Of a stretch of DNA of 64,000 bases, positions 51,060 to 59,913 are shown one piece after another. Position 1 is the first letter of the stretch. The number at the start of each line of letters is the position of its first letter. Under the pieces are notes generated by a model that saw nothing but the letters and a program-made list of their open reading frames with translations, searched no databases and had not been told where the DNA came from. The DNA is taken from positions 186,001 to 250,000 of the forward strand of contig NZ_CP036186.1 in the NCBI RefSeq assembly GCF_015291885.1, in the 5' to 3' direction. Both the position numbers and the translations under genes were made by a program. This DNA is from Stutzerimonas stutzeri (GTDB lineage: Bacteria; Pseudomonadota; Gammaproteobacteria; Pseudomonadales; Pseudomonadaceae).

Positions 51060-52319
51060 ATGAAAACAATCGCAGTCATCGGTGGCGGCATCACCGGCGT
51101 CACCACCGCCTATGCCCTGGCCAAGCGCGGCTTCTCGGTCACTCTGCTGGAAAAGCACCGCTACGCGGCGATGGAAACCTCGTTCGCCAACGGCGGCCAG
51201 CTTTCGGCTTCCAATGCCGAGGTCTGGAACCACTGGTCGACCATCGTCAAGGGTCTCAAGTGGATGCTCAAGAGCGATGCGCCGCTGCTGGTCAATCCCA
51301 AGCCCAGCTGGCACAAGCTCTCCTGGTTTGCCGAGTTCATCGGCTCGATTCCCAACTACCGGCAGAACACCATCGAGACCGCGCGCCTGGCCATCGCCGC
51401 GCGCGAGCATCTGTTCGCCTGGGCTGACGAGGAAGGCATCGACTTCGACCTGAAAAAGAAAGGCATCCTGCACATCTACCGTGACAAGGCCGGCTTCGAG
51501 CATGCCGGGCTGGTTTCCCGCCTGCTTGCCGAAGGCGGTCTGCCGCGGCGCAGCGTGACGCCCGAGGAGATGCGCGCCATCGAGCCGACCCTGGCCGGCA
51601 GCTATTACGGTGGCTACTTCACCGAGTGCGATTCCACCGGCGACATCCACAAGTTCACCCATGGCCTGGCCACGGCGATCGAGCGGCTTGGGGTGCGTTG
51701 TTTGTATGGCGAGGACGTGCAGGCGGTGGCCACTGACGGCAAGCGCGCAACCGTGACGCTGGGCGGCGTTGCCGGTGGCGAGCGCCTGGAGTTCGACGGG
51801 CTGGTGATCTGCGCCGGCACTGCCAGCCGTGGACTGGCCGCGCAACTCGGCGACCGGGTGAACATCTATCCGGTCAAGGGCTACTCGATCACGGTCAACT
51901 TGGCCGACGAAGTCAGCCGCGCCTCGGCACCTATCGTCAGCCTGCTCGACGACGAGACCAAGCTGGTCAGCAGTCGCCTGGGCGACGATCGCTTCCGCGT
52001 CGCCGGCACCGCCGAGTTCAACGGCTACAACCGCGACATCCGTGCCGATCGCATCCGCCCGCTGGTGGACTGGGTCAACGAGTGCTTCCCCGGCGTCAAC
52101 ACCCGCAGCGTAGTGCCCTGGGCCGGCCTGCGGCCGATGATGCCGAACATGATGCCCAAGGTCGGCCGTGGCAGTTCGCCCTGCGTGTTCTACAACACCG
52201 GCCACGGGCACCTGGGCTGGACGCTGAGCGCGATCACCGCGGACATGGTCGGTGACGTCGTGGCGCAAAGCCTGGGCCGGCCGGCTCCGGTCGCATCCGG
52301 GCAGACAGCCGTCGCCTAA
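51060..52319 (+). CDS. D-amino acid dehydrogenase (DadA-like), riboswitch-controlled
   Basis: A 419-residue FAD-dependent deaminating dehydrogenase. VIGGGITGVTTAYALAKRG is the FAD motif, followed by ETSFANGGQLSASNAEVW, the DadA hallmark, and near the carboxy end PWAGLRPMMPNMMPKVG and FYNTGHGHLGWTLS. Such enzymes oxidise D-alanine or other D-amino acids to ketoacids, and some accept glycine. The start ATG 51060 has GGAG nine bases upstream. The glycine riboswitch directly before it suggests its physiological role concerns glycine or its metabolites. It is a separate unit from the malonate operon. Confidence 0.92.
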   Translation: MKTIAVIGGGITGVTTAYALAKRGFSVTLLEKHRYAAMETSFANGGQLSASNAEVWNHWSTIVKGLKWMLKSDAPLLVNPKPSWHKLSWFAEFIGSIPNYRQNTIETARLAIAAREHLFAWADEEGIDFDLKKKGILHIYRDKAGFEHAGLVSRLLAEGGLPRRSVTPEEMRAIEPTLAGSYYGGYFTECDSTGDIHKFTHGLATAIERLGVRCLYGEDVQAVATDGKRATVTLGGVAGGERLEFDGLVICAGTASRGLAAQLGDRVNIYPVKGYSITVNLADEVSRASAPIVSLLDDETKLVSSRLGDDRFRVAGTAEFNGYNRDIRADRIRPLVDWVNECFPGVNTRSVVPWAGLRPMMPNMMPKVGRGSSPCVFYNTGHGHLGWTLSAITADMVGDVVAQSLGRPAPVASGQTAVA

Positions 52320-52334
52320 TGCGGCGGTCGCAGG

Positions 52335-52360
52335 GTGGAAGACGGCGAAGCCTCTTCCAC
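52335..52360. repeat. Intergenic palindrome, GTGGAAGA family
   Basis: GTGGAAGA...TCTTCCAC with loop CGGCGAAGCC lies 15 bases after the dadA-like stop. It is repeated, almost identically, at 52549. Confidence 0.7.
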
Positions 52361-52494
52361 CGTTGCGCGCCGGCTCTGCACCCACGGTGTGGCTGGCTTC
52401 AAGTCGGGTGTAGGCTTGTGCGTTCCGGCCTTGCGTTGATTGGCCATGTGGGGCTCGGGCGTCATCGTAATCCTGCGGCGTTGCGAAAGACTGC

Positions 52495-52574
52495 GTGGAT
52501 AAGCTTCGCGTTATCCACCCTACGTTTTGCCCCACAGAGGTCGTAGAGTGGAAGACGGCGAAGCCTCTTCCACC
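52495..52574. repeat. Two adjacent palindromes, GTGGATAA and GTGGAAGA types
   Basis: GTGGATAA...TTATCCAC (52495-52518), followed by CCTACG, and GTAGAGTGGAAGA...TCTTCCACC (52543-52575). They lie between convergent genes; the 312-base gap 52320-52631 shows nothing else. Confidence 0.7.
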
Positions 52575-52631
52575 GCTGCGGCGCCTATCTAATCATCTTC
52601 CCGTCCCGCTCGGCCGCATGCGGACGCCGCT

Positions 52632-53549
52632 TCAGCTCGGATGTTTCAAGCTGTACATCCGGCATTCGGCGAGCAGCGCCAGCAGGTTGGGGTCGCGCTC
52701 CTTGGCCTTGAGGAACACCACGCCGATATGCTGCTGCAGGTGATAACGCGCCTGTAGTGGGATCAGCCGCACCCGCGATTCGTAGACCATCCCCACGCGC
52801 CCTGGCAGCAATGCGTAACCGACCCCGGAATTGACCATGCTGAGCAGGGTGAAGATGTCGTTCACCTGCATCGCCACCTTCGGCTCGAAGCCCGCCAGCT
52901 GGAACACCCGGTTGCCGTCCTGGTGGGTGGCGAAGCCCTGCGACAGGGTGATGAAAGTGGCGTCGCGCAGGTCGCTGAGGTCCACCTCGCTCTGATTGGC
53001 GAAGGGCGAGTCGGCCGGCGCGGCGAGGAAGATGTCGTCGGAAAACAGCTGCACCTGCGCGCAGTCCGAGTCGGCCACGCTTTCGTTGAGCGACACCAGG
53101 ATGGCGTCGAGCTCCATGTTCTTCAGCTTGTAGAGCAGGTCGACGTTGGAGCCGAGGATCAGGTCGATGTTGAGTTCGCTGCGGCGCAGTTTCAGACCCA
53201 TGATCAGCTGCGGCACGGTCTTCACCGTCAGCGAATACAGCGCGCCGAGCTTGAAGCGCTCGGCCGAGAAGCCGGCGGCTTCGCGGGTCTGGCGTACCGT
53301 CTCGAGCACGTCCTTGACCAGCTGCTGGGCGCGCTCTTCCAGCACGTAGGCGCTTTCCAGCGGGATCAGGTTGCGCCCCTCGTGCTTGAACAGCGGGCAG
53401 CGCAGCGCGCTTTCCAGGGAGTGGATGGCGCGGTGCACGCTGACGTTGCTGGTGTTCAGCTCCACCGCGGCCTTGCCCAGATTGCCGCTGCGCATGAAGG
53501 CCAGAAACACTTCCAGCTTCTTCAGGGTCAGTTCTTCGTCGATCTGCAT
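52632..53549 (-). CDS. mdcR: LysR-family regulator (probable MdcR)
   Basis: A 305-residue LysR regulator. Helix-turn-helix region: LKKLEVFLAFMRSGNLGKAA, then NVSVHRAIHSLESALRCPLF; effector domain from about residue 90, with DIFTLLSMVNSGVGYALLPG. LysR genes linked to mdc operons in Pseudomonas resemble this protein and activate malonate catabolism. Here the riboswitch-dehydrogenase unit intervenes, so the assignment to mdc rests on memory of the family rather than adjacency. Confidence 0.75.
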   Translation of the reverse strand: MQIDEELTLKKLEVFLAFMRSGNLGKAAVELNTSNVSVHRAIHSLESALRCPLFKHEGRNLIPLESAYVLEERAQQLVKDVLETVRQTREAAGFSAERFKLGALYSLTVKTVPQLIMGLKLRRSELNIDLILGSNVDLLYKLKNMELDAILVSLNESVADSDCAQVQLFSDDIFLAAPADSPFANQSEVDLSDLRDATFITLSQGFATHQDGNRVFQLAGFEPKVAMQVNDIFTLLSMVNSGVGYALLPGRVGMVYESRVRLIPLQARYHLQQHIGVVFLKAKERDPNLLALLAECRMYSLKHPS

Positions 53550-53607
53550 GGCTTCGGCTCCGCGGGCGGGTCGACGATTATGCCGGACCAGGCCGCACTG
53601 CGGCGCC

Positions 53608-54249
53608 TCACCAGCGCAGCAGGCGCGGCCCGAGGAGTGTACCGAGCACGCCGGGCAGCAAGATGCCGAGCAGGTACCAGAGCGCCCAGAACGGCACCGC
53701 CATTTCCGGGCAGTGCAGGCTGTAGGCGAGGGCCGCGATGCTGCCGGCGAGCAGGCCGGCAGCGCCGCCAGCCAGGCGCGGGCGCGTCGGCGCCAGCCCG
53801 CGCAATGCCCAGAGCGCAGCGATGAAGGCGGGGATCGACAACAGCGCGATGTTCGCCAGGCACTCGCGCCAGGTGCTGCCTAGCAGCAGCGGCATGCGCG
53901 CGTCGGCCGGTGCGGTGATCAGAATCGTCAGTGCGGCGACCCAGACGATTACCACCGGTGCCGCCAGCAGCGCCCAGCTGTGACCCACCGGCGTGCCGGG
54001 GCGGGCCATGCGCGTGGTCAGCAACAGCGCGCCGGCGAGCAGGGTCGCCGGCAGTGCCAGCTTGGCCCAGAACAGCGGCGTGGTGGCGATCACCGCCAGG
54101 TCGGCGCGAATGCCGTACGCGGTCACGATCAGCAACAGCGCGCCGGCCAGGCCGCACAGCAGCGCCGTGGCGAAGCGCTTGGCGACGACGTGCCGGTCCA
54201 CCGGCGCAGCCTCGCTGGCGAGCAGGGCAATCAAATCATCGGTTTTCAT
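53608..54249 (-). CDS. nrsF: NrsF-type anti-sigma factor (DUF1109)
   Basis: A 213-residue membrane protein with about six transmembrane helices and a short amino-terminal cytoplasmic segment starting [19 protein letters not shown], the part that holds the sigma factor in this family. In Caulobacter NrsF restrains SigF until copper, gold, chromate or cadmium stress. The gene overlaps the sigma gene by ATGA, so both are made together. It is oriented away from the bufferin genes. Confidence 0.9.
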   Translation of the reverse strand: MKTDDLIALLASEAAPVDRHVVAKRFATALLCGLAGALLLIVTAYGIRADLAVIATTPLFWAKLALPATLLAGALLLTTRMARPGTPVGHSWALLAAPVVIVWVAALTILITAPADARMPLLLGSTWRECLANIALLSIPAFIAALWALRGLAPTRPRLAGGAAGLLAGSIAALAYSLHCPEMAVPFWALWYLLGILLPGVLGTLLGPRLLRW

Positions 54250-54815
54250 GCGCCACCTCGAATCTTCGCCGCCAGGGCCTTGAGCCCGCGATGGATGCCG
54301 ACCTTGATCGCCGAGCTGGAAAGCCCGGTCAGACGCGCAGTTTCTTCCACCGAGCGGCCCTCCAGTTTGACGTGAACGATGGGTAGTCGCTGGCGTGGCG
54401 GCAGCTGCTGGAGCAGCTTGCCCAGGTCGCGTCGGGCCTCGGCCTGCGCGTTGTCCTGTACGGCGAGCAGCTCGTCGGCCTCGTCCAGCCAGTCCGTCTG
54501 CGCGGCCTGACGGCCACGGGTGCGGTAGTGGTCGGCCAGCTTGTAGCGACAGATCGCCTGCACCCAGACCGTCAGCGGCTGCTCCGCACGATAGGTCTGC
54601 CGCGCATTGTGTACGGCCAGCAGAACCTCCTGCAGCACATCTTCCAGCTCGTCCGGCTGCGGCAGGCGGCGACGCAGAAAACCGCGCAGATGGCCGCCGA
54701 GCTGGTCGAGGAATGCCCGGTAGGCCTTCGCATCGCCATCGAGCCCGCGCAGCAGCAGCGCGCGCAGCTCGTTCTCGCGGGCCTGGAGTGTCTCCTGAGA
54801 GGTAATTCGTTCCAT
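54246..54815 (-). CDS. sigF: ECF sigma factor, SigF type
   Basis: A ~189-residue ECF sigma factor: sigma2 with [21 protein letters not shown], the -10 contact region [20 protein letters not shown], and sigma4 with [20 protein letters not shown] followed by [18 protein letters not shown]. It pairs with NrsF. The apparent ATG at 54815 lies inside a promoter matching the one for bufA (see 54799-54831), so real translation probably begins further in, near [10 protein letters not shown], which is where family members commonly begin. The start is therefore uncertain. Confidence 0.9.
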   Translation of the reverse strand: MERITSQETLQARENELRALLLRGLDGDAKAYRAFLDQLGGHLRGFLRRRLPQPDELEDVLQEVLLAVHNARQTYRAEQPLTVWVQAICRYKLADHYRTRGRQAAQTDWLDEADELLAVQDNAQAEARRDLGKLLQQLPPRQRLPIVHVKLEGRSVEETARLTGLSSSAIKVGIHRGLKALAAKIRGGA

Positions 54816-54831
54816 CGGCTGCTCTGGTTAC
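54799..54831 (-). promoter_or_regulatory. Autoregulatory SigF-type promoter
   Basis: On the minus strand GTAACC (54831-54826), a 16-base spacer and CGAA (54809-54806) repeat the bufA promoter, and the match extends past the -10 as CGAATTACCTC (54809-54799). GTAACC-N16-CGAA is the consensus I recall for Caulobacter SigF. The -10 overlaps codons 3-4 of the apparent sigF start. Confidence 0.7.
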
Positions 54832-54919
54832 AGGTGGAATCGCGAAATGTCCGCCGCCCGTCGACCAGGGTCACGGTAGGGACGCCGCGAGGAAATCTCA
54901 AAATAATTTTTCGCTGGCT

Positions 54920-54953
54920 GTAACCACCGCGACTGACGCAGCGAATTACCTCA
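54920..54953 (+). promoter_or_regulatory. SigF-type promoter of the bufferin operon
   Basis: TGTAACC (54920-54926), a 16-base spacer and CGAATTACCTC (54943-54953) lie 54 bases before the bufA start. The same spacing and the same 11 bases at the -10 are seen in front of sigF, which supports control of both by SigF. Confidence 0.75.
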
Positions 54954-55006
54954 CGAGCCGTCTGCAGATTCGCCGATGGCCACTCAATGATTGCGGAGAA
55001 TCCAAC

Positions 55007-55279
55007 ATGAAGACTCTCAACCTTGCGGCCGCCGCCATTGCCCTGGCTTCGATCGCCGCGGGCGCTCAGGCAGGCGAGAACGACAAAGGCGACATGGAAA
55101 AATGCTACGGCGTCGCGCTGGCCGGACAGAACGATTGCAAGGCCGGTGCCGGCACCAGCTGCGCCGGCAGTTCCAAGCGCGATTACCAGGGCAACGCCTG
55201 GAAACTGGTGCCCGCGGGTACATGCACCTCGATCGAGACGCCCAAGGGGATGGGCTCGCTGACGCCGGTCGAACGCTGA
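55007..55279 (+). CDS. bufA1: Bufferin precursor peptide (BufA1 / DUF2282)
   Basis: A 90-residue secreted ribosomal peptide precursor. The signal peptide covers about residues 1-22 (ending AQA). Four Cys (33, 44, 52, 73) are spaced as in BufA1: [20 protein letters not shown] and [14 protein letters not shown]. In this family an MNIO enzyme (BufB) modifies Cys residues to thiooxazole-type heterocycles, giving a periplasmic metal-buffering peptide for copper. It begins the operon bufA-bufB-bufC-doxX; GCGGAGA precedes the ATG. Confidence 0.94.
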   Translation: MKTLNLAAAAIALASIAAGAQAGENDKGDMEKCYGVALAGQNDCKAGAGTSCAGSSKRDYQGNAWKLVPAGTCTSIETPKGMGSLTPVER

Positions 55280-55295
55280 GCGTAGCGTGCCGGCC

Positions 55296-56123
55296 ATGCA
55301 GATTCTCGGAGCAGGACTAGGGCTAAAACCCGAGCATTACACGGACGCCTGCGCCTGCGTGGCGGACGGGCTGTGGTTCGAGGTCCATCCGGAAAACTAC
55401 ATGGTCGGCGGCGGCCCACGGCTCGACTGGCTGGAGGCAGTGGGCGCGCGGCACCCGCTGTCGCTGCACGGTGTGTCGCTGTCGCTGGCTGCCGACTGTG
55501 CGCCGGATGAGACGCACCTGCAGCGACTCAAGGCGCTGGCCGAACGTGTGCGGCCGGCGTTGATCTCCGAACACCTGGCCTGGTCGAGCTGGCGCGGCAA
55601 TTACCATCCTGATCTGTTGCCATTTCCGCGGACAACGGCGGCGTTGAGGCGAATCGCGGCGAACATCGAGCGCACCCAGGAGATGCTTGGACAGCGCATC
55701 GCCATCGAGAATCCAAGCCATTACCTGCGCTTCGATCAGCACCAGTGGGACGAGATCGACTTTCTCGCCGAGCTCAGCCAGCGCACCGGCTGCGGCCTGC
55801 TGCTGGACGTCAACAACGTGCAGGTCAGCGCGCACAACCTGAGTTTCGATGCGGCCGCCTATCTGCGGCGTTTTCCGGCCGCGCCGATCATGGAGATCCA
55901 CCTGGCCGGGCACAGCCGGGATGACGCGTCTTCGCTGCTGATCGACACCCACGATGCGCCGGTGGACGCGGCGGTCTGGGCGCTCTATCGGCAACTGATC
56001 AAGCGTATCGGCCCGCGCCCGACGTTGATCGAGCGCGACGACCAGCTGCCGGCTTTCGAGACGCTAATGGTCGAGCGCGCTCGTGCCCAGCAGACGCTCG
56101 ATGAAGTGGGGGGCTGGCAATGA
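55296..56123 (+). CDS. bufB1: MNIO-family bufferin maturase (DUF692)
   Basis: A 275-residue (beta/alpha)8 barrel enzyme with the multinuclear iron centre of the MNIO/DUF692 family: [57 protein letters not shown] and [11 protein letters not shown] supply the His, Glu and Asp ligands. It modifies Cys in BufA with partner BufC. The start is either ATG 55296 or GTG 55287; neither has a strong ribosome site. Its stop overlaps bufC by ATGA. Confidence 0.94.
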   Translation: MQILGAGLGLKPEHYTDACACVADGLWFEVHPENYMVGGGPRLDWLEAVGARHPLSLHGVSLSLAADCAPDETHLQRLKALAERVRPALISEHLAWSSWRGNYHPDLLPFPRTTAALRRIAANIERTQEMLGQRIAIENPSHYLRFDQHQWDEIDFLAELSQRTGCGLLLDVNNVQVSAHNLSFDAAAYLRRFPAAPIMEIHLAGHSRDDASSLLIDTHDAPVDAAVWALYRQLIKRIGPRPTLIERDDQLPAFETLMVERARAQQTLDEVGGWQ

Positions 56124-56896
56124 GCGGCTCGCTGGCGGCATTTCAGGACGCCTTCGTCGCGGCGCTGACCGACGCGCCCGGCAGTGCGGCGGGCGAGGTC
56201 GCTGCGCTGGTCGGGCAGCCGGGTTTCGCCGTGTACCGCAATACGCTGGCCAAGGGCTGTGTCGATGCGCTGCGCGCCAATTTCCCTGCCGTCGAACGAC
56301 TGGTGGGGGAGGAGTGGTTTGCTGCCGCCGCGGCGCTGTACGCGCGCGAGAAGCCGCCGCGCCGTGGCCCGTTGCTTGAGTACGGCGAGGATTTTCCGGC
56401 CTTCCTGCAGGATTTCGAACCGGCGCTCGCGCTTCCCTATCTGTCTGGCGTCGCGCAGCTGGACCGGCTCTGGTTAGAGGTATTCAGCGCCGTGGAGCAA
56501 CCCGTTCTGGCCCTCGCTGCCTTGGCGACCCAAACCCCGGAGCAGCTGGCCCGGCAGCCGCTCGTTCCGCGCGCTGCGCTGCGCTGGCGGTGGTTCGCCG
56601 AGCTGCCGGTGTACAGCATCTGGAGTTGCACCCGTGAAGGACGCCAGGTGCCGGCAGAGCTGGTCTGGCAAGGCGAAGGGGTACTGCTGAGCCGAAGCGC
56701 CGGCCGCATCGGCTGGCAGCCACTCGAACGTGCCGGCTGTGCATTTCTCGATGCCTGCGCCGCTGGCCGCTCGCTGGAGCAGGCCTCGGAACAGGCGCTG
56801 GCGGTTCAGCCGCAACTCGACTTCAACGACCTGCTAGGCCGGCTGCTGGCGGCAGGCGCGTTCGCCGCGCTGGTGCCGACGACGCCATCCACATGA
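56120..56896 (+). CDS. bufC1: Bufferin partner protein BufC (DUF2063)
   Basis: A 258-residue protein with the DUF2063 amino domain ([14 protein letters not shown], then [37 protein letters not shown] in part) and a carboxy-terminal domain with [17 protein letters not shown]2063 proteins assist MNIO enzymes by binding the precursor peptide. It overlaps bufB and lies ten bases before the DoxX gene. Confidence 0.93.
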   Translation: MSGSLAAFQDAFVAALTDAPGSAAGEVAALVGQPGFAVYRNTLAKGCVDALRANFPAVERLVGEEWFAAAAALYAREKPPRRGPLLEYGEDFPAFLQDFEPALALPYLSGVAQLDRLWLEVFSAVEQPVLALAALATQTPEQLARQPLVPRAALRWRWFAELPVYSIWSCTREGRQVPAELVWQGEGVLLSRSAGRIGWQPLERAGCAFLDACAAGRSLEQASEQALAVQPQLDFNDLLGRLLAAGAFAALVPTTPST

Positions 56897-56905
56897 GGAA
56901 CCGTC

Positions 56906-57367
56906 ATGAACGCCATGCACAACCTGCCGCTGCGTCTGCGTCAGCAATGGAACGCGGTCGCGCAGCGGTTGCAGCAACTGCTCGGCGATTCGCTGCTGAA
57001 TCTGCTGGCACGCTTGGCCATCGCGGCGATCTTCCTGCTCTCTGGGCGCACCAAGGTGAGCGGGGTGCTGGACATCACCCCGGGCACGTTCGAGCTGTTT
57101 CGCAGCGAATACGCATTGCCTTTGCTGCCACCGTCCATCGCGGCGCACCTGGCGACCTATGCCGAGCATCTTTTCCCGCTGCTGCTGGTGCTCGGCCTGT
57201 TCACGCGGCTGTCGGCGTTGGCACTGCTGCTGATGACGCTGGTGATCCAGCTGTTCGTCTACCCGGACGCCTGGTCGACTCACCTGAGCTGGGCGGCGCT
57301 GCTACTACTGCTGATAGGTCGAGGCGCCGGCCGGCTCTCGCTCGATCACCTGTTGGGGATTCGCTAG
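56906..57367 (+). CDS. DoxX-family membrane protein
   Basis: A 153-residue protein with four hydrophobic helices: [39 protein letters not shown] and [18 protein letters not shown] are visible. DoxX/DUF417 proteins are commonly fourth in bufferin operons and are thought to handle quinone or thiol redox in the membrane. GAGGAA precedes the ATG at 56906. Confidence 0.88.
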   Translation: MNAMHNLPLRLRQQWNAVAQRLQQLLGDSLLNLLARLAIAAIFLLSGRTKVSGVLDITPGTFELFRSEYALPLLPPSIAAHLATYAEHLFPLLLVLGLFTRLSALALLLMTLVIQLFVYPDAWSTHLSWAALLLLLIGRGAGRLSLDHLLGIR

Positions 57368-57388
57368 CGCCGGCCTTGAATCGCCACG

Positions 57389-57595
57389 TCAGGCAGGCAC
57401 GACGTCCTCATCCTCGGGAATCTCATCGGTGACGAATACGCGAGCGTGATCGCTCTGCGCATCTTCGATGCGCAGGCCGAAATACAGGGCGTCGTTGGCG
57501 TCCCAGAACGCCTCGACCTGCTCAAGCGAGGCATGCTCCAGCAGGACCTGGCCGGTGTGTTCGAGGATGATGGAGTAACGGCGATTGGCGGACAT
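57389..57595 (-). CDS. Small conserved acidic protein
   Basis: A 68-residue soluble protein: RRYSIILEHTGQVLLEHASL near the start, then EQVEAFWDANDALYFGLRIE and an acidic end DEIPEDEDVV. The beta-strand and helix pattern is protein-like, and composition differs from the shadow frames. ATG at 57595; convergent to the DoxX gene, separated by 21 bases. No family recognised. Confidence 0.6.
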   Translation of the reverse strand: MSANRRYSIILEHTGQVLLEHASLEQVEAFWDANDALYFGLRIEDAQSDHARVFVTDEIPEDEDVVPA

Positions 57596-58113
57596 GAAAA
57601 GTGACTCTGATCATCGGAAGGGCTGCACCCGCAGCTGTGATGTCATTTTGTCACTTCGCGTGGATTAATCCCTGCCCGTTCATCGCCCGATTGGATTTGC
57701 CTGCCGAACGGTTGTGAGTGGCCAATCAGCTACGCTCGCAGCAGGCGTAGCCATTGCCTAGGTGGTTGTGCGACACCTGCGTTAGCGATGGCGATAGGAC
57801 AGTTCGAGGCTGCGGTGGCTGGTTCAGTTCTAGATCGACCAGTCCATCGGCATGCAGGCGTTCACCAATCAGCTGCGGCCACTAGCTGCGCGAGCGGTGC
57901 TTGGTGATGATGACGTAGTTGAAGTTATGCAGGGTATTGAGCGGGGCAAGACAAGTGCCTCCGGGCGGCAATATACAGTCGGAAGCGCTGATAAAGTTGC
58001 AGCCCCCGGCAGCGTCGTACTGTTCCTTGACGTCACGCCATTGCAGGCGCGCGCCCAATGGCCTCAGCGTTTGCTGCGACCGGGCGCAATGACCTGCTCT
58101 GCAAGTCGCTGAG
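57596..58113. other. Intergenic region at the end of the T6SS module, 518 bases
   Basis: Lower in GC than its surroundings and without a convincing gene. A plus-strand frame at 57852-58112 exists, but its translation has no recognisable motif and no good ribosome site. This could be decayed DNA at the edge of the effector module. Confidence 0.45.
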
Positions 58114-59913
58114 TTATCGGTGTGGGGTATTGGACCTCACTTGCTCCAGCGGATCGGGGGCGATGCCGCGGGTTTTCAGTAGGTCAGGTATATCGAAACC
58201 CCGCACAACAAAATACTTGTAGTCGTTGGGGCGCGGCGACATCTGGCTGATCAGGTAGCGGTCGTTGAGGAAGTATTCGAGTACGTCCTCAATATCGAAG
58301 CTCAGGCTTGGCGGGTTGGGGGTAAACCATTCTTCCAGCAGGGCTTCTATCTCGGGGGGGGTGAAGCCCGCCTGGAGGATTCGCGCCTCGCGCTGCACGT
58401 CCTCCAGCCAGCCGAGGGTCTTGCGCAACTCGGCCTGGCTGGCGCGGACGCGTTGCAACGCCCGGTCACGCTGCTCGGCTTGCACCATGCTTTCGCTGCC
58501 TTGGCCCAGCAGCCTGCCCAACCGGCTCTCGCTCCCCAGCAGTGGCCGCTCCAGGCGCGCCTCCTCCTGGGCAAAGGCTTGCGACTGCTCGTAGTAGAGC
58601 TGCCAGAGCAACCGCAAACGGCGGATATACAGCCGGCGATGGGTCAGAAAGCTTTCTTTGCTGGGCGTCCTCGCGCCGACACGGGCCAGGTAGCGCGCAT
58701 TGGCATCCAGGGCGCTGGTGCCGTTGATATGGTCGTTGAGTTCAAATAGCCCGGCCAAATCGGCATCAACTTCATACAACTGCTCAAGAGAGTGGAAAGG
58801 CACCCCCGCTCGATAAGCCGCCCGATACATCTCATGCAGGCTGGCTTGATGCAGCTCGCGGCTATAGGGCGCGTCCTCCTTGCGCAGGCCACCGCCTACG
58901 TCCTCGCTAATACCGGGTACCAGGCGCTCTTCCCAGCGTGGGGTGAGTGACCCGGTGCCGATCAGCCGAGCGCGTCGGATGCCGCGATGCTCATGGGCTG
59001 CAATCAGGTGCAGCGCCGCCTTGACCGGGCCCGGTAGGCACTCCCCGTCGTTAATCCGGTTAACCAGTGGCAGCAGGTAGTCCAGCACGATGGAGTCCGC
59101 CATGCTGCGATCCACCGCATCGAACAGCCCGACAAAGATGATCTCCAGCTCCAGTCCCTTGTAGCGATTGGTGCCGGGCTCACATTCGTCATACAGCTTG
59201 TGGCAGAAGGCCCGCGCCAGGGTGGCGCCAAAGTCGAAGCCGTACACTGAGATGGCGAGGCGCTTGAGGGGCACCTCGCTGCTTGCGCTAATTTCCTCTA
59301 CCCGACGCTGGAAGCGCTCCCATGCTGCCTCCAGCCGTGTATCTACCCCAGTTTTGAGCAGCTCAGCAGTCAGTGGATGGTCTCGGCTGACCTCAAAAAG
59401 CTCGGTACCCGCAGGGACAATGGTGGCGCCAACCCCCTTGGCCAGTTTCACTGGGCTTAGGTTGTGCTGCAGGCGCTCCCACCAATTCTTGCCCGTCAGA
59501 ATATCCTTGCCTGCCTCGACCCCGGCATCGGTTGCAGTACTTTGCGGCAAGCTCGTCAGGTTGTCCTGAGCCTTGCTTGTCGCGCCCTTCAAGCCTGCTC
59601 CAATCACGACTGCGCTGCCCCCCAGTGAGGGATCAAAGGTTGCGCCTAGGCCGGATATATAGAAACGTTTGTACCGCTCGAACGGGTTGGAGGACGCAGC
59701 CAGATCATCATCGGGGTGCGCCATGAAAAGACGTCCCACATTACTCAAACGATCTTCCTGTAAATCCTGCTCCAGATTGCGGCCAAAACCATCAAAAAAG
59801 AACCCCATTGAGAGGGTTGCCCTGCAGGGTAATACTGCTGTTTTCGCATCACAGTGTCCGCTGGTTGCACGGCTACTAATGGCCTGGGCTCGGTCAAGAT
59901 TCGCCGTGCTCAT
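58114..59913 (-). CDS. Tle1-like (DUF2235) T6SS effector protein with degenerate catalytic motifs
   Basis: A 599-residue protein resembling the Tle1/DUF2235 phospholipase fold: SMGFFFDGFGRNL (about 35-47) followed by RLSNVGRLF, RFYISGLGATF, then AISVYGFDFGATLARAF, GLFDAVDRSMADS and VPGISEDVGGGL. In active Tle1 proteins the corresponding motifs are GFSRG (nucleophile Ser) and PGxHSDxGGG (His); here the Ser position is Asp227 and the His position is Ser336. The ~250 residues that follow are mostly helical. It is the last gene of the vgrG-DUF4123-DUF3304 module, starting in the preceding stop (ATGA), so it should be the toxin delivered by the VgrG. Confidence 0.85.
   Translation of the reverse strand: MSTANLDRAQAISSRATSGHCDAKTAVLPCRATLSMGFFFDGFGRNLEQDLQEDRLSNVGRLFMAHPDDDLAASSNPFERYKRFYISGLGATFDPSLGGSAVVIGAGLKGATSKAQDNLTSLPQSTATDAGVEAGKDILTGKNWWERLQHNLSPVKLAKGVGATIVPAGTELFEVSRDHPLTAELLKTGVDTRLEAAWERFQRRVEEISASSEVPLKRLAISVYGFDFGATLARAFCHKLYDECEPGTNRYKGLELEIIFVGLFDAVDRSMADSIVLDYLLPLVNRINDGECLPGPVKAALHLIAAHEHRGIRRARLIGTGSLTPRWEERLVPGISEDVGGGLRKEDAPYSRELHQASLHEMYRAAYRAGVPFHSLEQLYEVDADLAGLFELNDHINGTSALDANARYLARVGARTPSKESFLTHRRLYIRRLRLLWQLYYEQSQAFAQEEARLERPLLGSESRLGRLLGQGSESMVQAEQRDRALQRVRASQAELRKTLGWLEDVQREARILQAGFTPPEIEALLEEWFTPNPPSLSFDIEDVLEYFLNDRYLISQMSPRPNDYKYFVVRGFDIPDLLKTRGIAPDPLEQVRSNTPHR

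Noticed and set aside
55287..55295. GTG 55287 as the bufB start
   Set aside because: Neither start has a good ribosome site, but the ATG at 55296 sits directly before the conserved first strand; left as an alternative only.
57852..58112. 86-codon plus-strand frame in the gap beside the effector module
   Set aside because: No motif, no ribosome site, and mixed composition; kept only as part of the gap description.
58114..59913. That the missing catalytic Ser is a sequencing error
   Set aside because: GAC to a Ser codon needs at least two base changes, and a second expected catalytic residue (His) is also absent, so an error is unlikely.
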